This document shows positions 32,527 to 33,624 of a stretch of 33,624 nt of DNA, in pieces. Under the pieces are notes generated by a model that was given only the letters and a program-made list of their open reading frames with translations, had not been told where the DNA came from and searched no databases. The translations under genes and the position numbers were made by a program. Positions within the stretch are counted from its first letter, which is position 1, and each line of letters starts with the position of its first letter. Where the stretch lies: contig JBKPNV010000279.1 of NCBI GenBank assembly GCA_046732795.1, forward strand, positions 1-33,624, written 5' to 3'. The stretch is from Gp6-AA40 sp046732795. GTDB lineage: Bacteria; Acidobacteriota; Vicinamibacteria; Vicinamibacterales; UBA2999.

Positions 32527-33588
32527 ATGAGCCACTCGGACCGGCCGTATCTGAGTGTCGTGATGGCCTCACGCAATGACGACTACGCCGGAGGCATGCT
32601 GCGACGGCTGCAGGTCACCATCAACGCGTTCATAGAACAGATGGAGCGATTCGATCTGCCGTCGGAGCTGCTCCTGATCGACTGGAATCCTCCTGACGGC
32701 AAAGAGCTCTGGCATGCGATTGAATGGCCGTCATCGGCCCTGCGTCGATGCACGGTCAGGGTCATCACCGTTCCGCAGCGGATTCACGCCAGGTTTCCAT
32801 TCGCCGATCGGCTGCCGATTCTCATCCACAGGGCTCGCAACGTCGGCATCAGGAGAGCGTGTGGCGAGTTCATCCTGCCGACCTCTTCCGACATCCTGTT
32901 CTCGAACGAGCTCGCCCAGTGGTTTGGAAGACGCGAACTGGATCCGGATTGCATGTACCGCATCGTTCGGCGCGACGTGCCTGCGAAGGCGCTGCTGTAC
33001 GGATCGACCGACAAGCGGTTGCGCTATTGCCGCAACAACGTGCAGCAGGTCCACAAACGCGACTCGTCCCATCACATCGCCGGCTTGCCTCACCTCTTCA
33101 CCAATGGCGCCGGCGATTTCACGCTGATGTCGCGCGACATGTACTTCCGGCTGCACGGGATTCCCGAGGAACGGGAGTTCCATTCCATGCACTTCGACGG
33201 CATCCTCTGCTTCATGGCCCACGCTGCAGGAGCCCAGGAGGTGGAGCTCGGCGCACCAATGCGCATCTATCACGTGGACCACGGATCACCCTCATGGCGA
33301 TCCGAGGCGAGCTGGCTCGAGCGGGCGGCTTCGCGGGTGCCGATCCAGGAATTGGCGACGCGGCTGGTCCCGATCGCGCGCAAAATCGCGCCGCCGATGA
33401 GTTCGCTTGACCGGCGCGGCGTGCCATATCTCGACTGCTCAACCCGCACAGGTCAGGCCCAGTACGAGAGGCTGATCAGATCCCTCGTCGAGAGACCGGA
33501 TGCCTTTCGCTACAACGACGCTGATTGGGGCTTGGCTCAGTACCGGCTGGAAGAACGCGTGCTCGGTCAGGCCCCGCTCAGAGCTTGA
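32527..33588 (+). CDS. GT2-like glycosyltransferase
   Basis: About 353 residues from ATG 32527; the frame stays open to 32368 and a GTG near 32489 is possible, but the GT-A domain begins right after the ATG with RPYLSVVMASRNDDYAGGML. LPSELLLIDWNPPDGKEL is the second strand region, RNVGIRRACGEFILPTSSDI the segment that usually holds the DxD-like acid, and FTNGAGDFTLMSRDMYFRL a conserved acceptor-side motif. The same order occurs in the 30544-31533 protein, so the two are paralogs. A C-terminal extension of about 80 residues (RRGVPYLDCSTRTGQAQYE and on) is not shared. Substrates are unknown. Confidence 0.8.
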   Translation: MSHSDRPYLSVVMASRNDDYAGGMLRRLQVTINAFIEQMERFDLPSELLLIDWNPPDGKELWHAIEWPSSALRRCTVRVITVPQRIHARFPFADRLPILIHRARNVGIRRACGEFILPTSSDILFSNELAQWFGRRELDPDCMYRIVRRDVPAKALLYGSTDKRLRYCRNNVQQVHKRDSSHHIAGLPHLFTNGAGDFTLMSRDMYFRLHGIPEEREFHSMHFDGILCFMAHAAGAQEVELGAPMRIYHVDHGSPSWRSEASWLERAASRVPIQELATRLVPIARKIAPPMSSLDRRGVPYLDCSTRTGQAQYERLIRSLVERPDAFRYNDADWGLAQYRLEERVLGQAPLRA

Positions 33589-33624
33589 ATTCGGTTGGAA
33601 CGAAGGCAGGCTTCGTCAGCCGGC
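33578..33624 (-). CDS. Possible 3' end of a convergent gene cut by the window edge
   Basis: On the minus strand the frame from the right edge to TGA 33578-33580 is open and reads RLTKPAFVPTEFKL, which looks like a natural protein end. It would overlap the 3' end of the GT2 gene by 11 nt. Only 14 residues are visible, so neither reality nor function can be settled. Confidence 0.3.
   Translation of the reverse strand, partial: RLTKPAFVPTEFKL

Noticed and set aside
1..33624. tRNA, rRNA, tmRNA, CRISPR arrays, transposases or prophage genes
   Set aside because: None was recognised on reading both strands; a tmRNA near smpB was looked for and not seen. A covariance-model search would be needed to exclude small RNAs.

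Overview
The window is a GC-rich (about 60 percent by eye), gene-dense stretch of bacterial chromosome. Nearly everything in it belongs to a surface-glycan (O-antigen, capsule or exopolysaccharide type) locus. Two housekeeping-like genes, smpB and a small BON-domain lipoprotein gene, sit in the middle. Short palindromic repeats with GGGGTCTGACCCC and GTCCGGCT-TC-AGCCGGAC cores, the GC content and the style of the glycan genes suggest an acidobacterium (Vicinamibacteria-like) or a similar environmental lineage. That is an inference from pattern memory; no 16S rRNA or ribosomal protein gene is present to prove it.

Layout from left to right. (1) 1-3.6 kb, minus strand: the N-terminal part of a probable 2OG-Fe(II) oxygenase cut by the window edge, an FkbM-like methyltransferase, an unfamiliar GT-B-like protein and a family 2 glycosyltransferase (GT2). 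(2) 3.6-7.6 kb: a possible gene remnant, then two divergent large membrane proteins separated by about 34 bp. (3) 7.6-17.6 kb, one continuous minus-strand series with tiny gaps or overlaps. In transcription order it holds smpB, an FkbM-like methyltransferase, two tandem GT-C-like membrane proteins, a DPM1/GtrB-like GT2, a third GT-C-like protein, a FemAB/GNAT protein and a NeuD/PglD-like hexapeptide acyltransferase. (4) 17.9-18.3 kb, plus: the BON lipoprotein. (5) 18.3-24.7 kb, minus series: PhyH dioxygenase, WecE/RffA aminotransferase, GT2 and two membrane proteins. (6) 24.9-28.9 kb, plus series: WbqC-like protein, DPM1/GtrB-like GT2, SAM methyltransferase, a second NeuD/PglD-like protein and a GH43/32-like beta-propeller. 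(7) 28.8-33.6 kb: two divergent cassettes, each a small helical protein followed by a paralogous GT2. The minus cassette continues into another membrane glycosyltransferase.

Working model, partly inference. WecE makes a 4-amino-4,6-dideoxy sugar nucleotide that the hexapeptide or GNAT enzymes could acylate. Two polyprenyl-phosphate glycosyltransferases load sugars on a lipid carrier. Eight polytopic membrane proteins with extracytoplasmic domains could transfer those sugars outside the membrane. Methyltransferases and oxygenases decorate the product. No Wzx flippase, Wzz or unambiguous Wzy polymerase is visible.

The most notable observation is a conserved module of about 60-75 residues (…RW…, then Y-R-[LI], ending VEDTxxIDR) present in six of the eight membrane proteins. 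In two of them it is the extreme C-terminus; in the other four it lies internally. I do not recognise it as a named domain. The four long proteins also share two cysteines, the second in a C-terminal [LW]PCF motif. Nearly every gene family here occurs two to four times, so the locus looks built by repeated duplication. No tRNA, rRNA, CRISPR array or transposase gene was seen.
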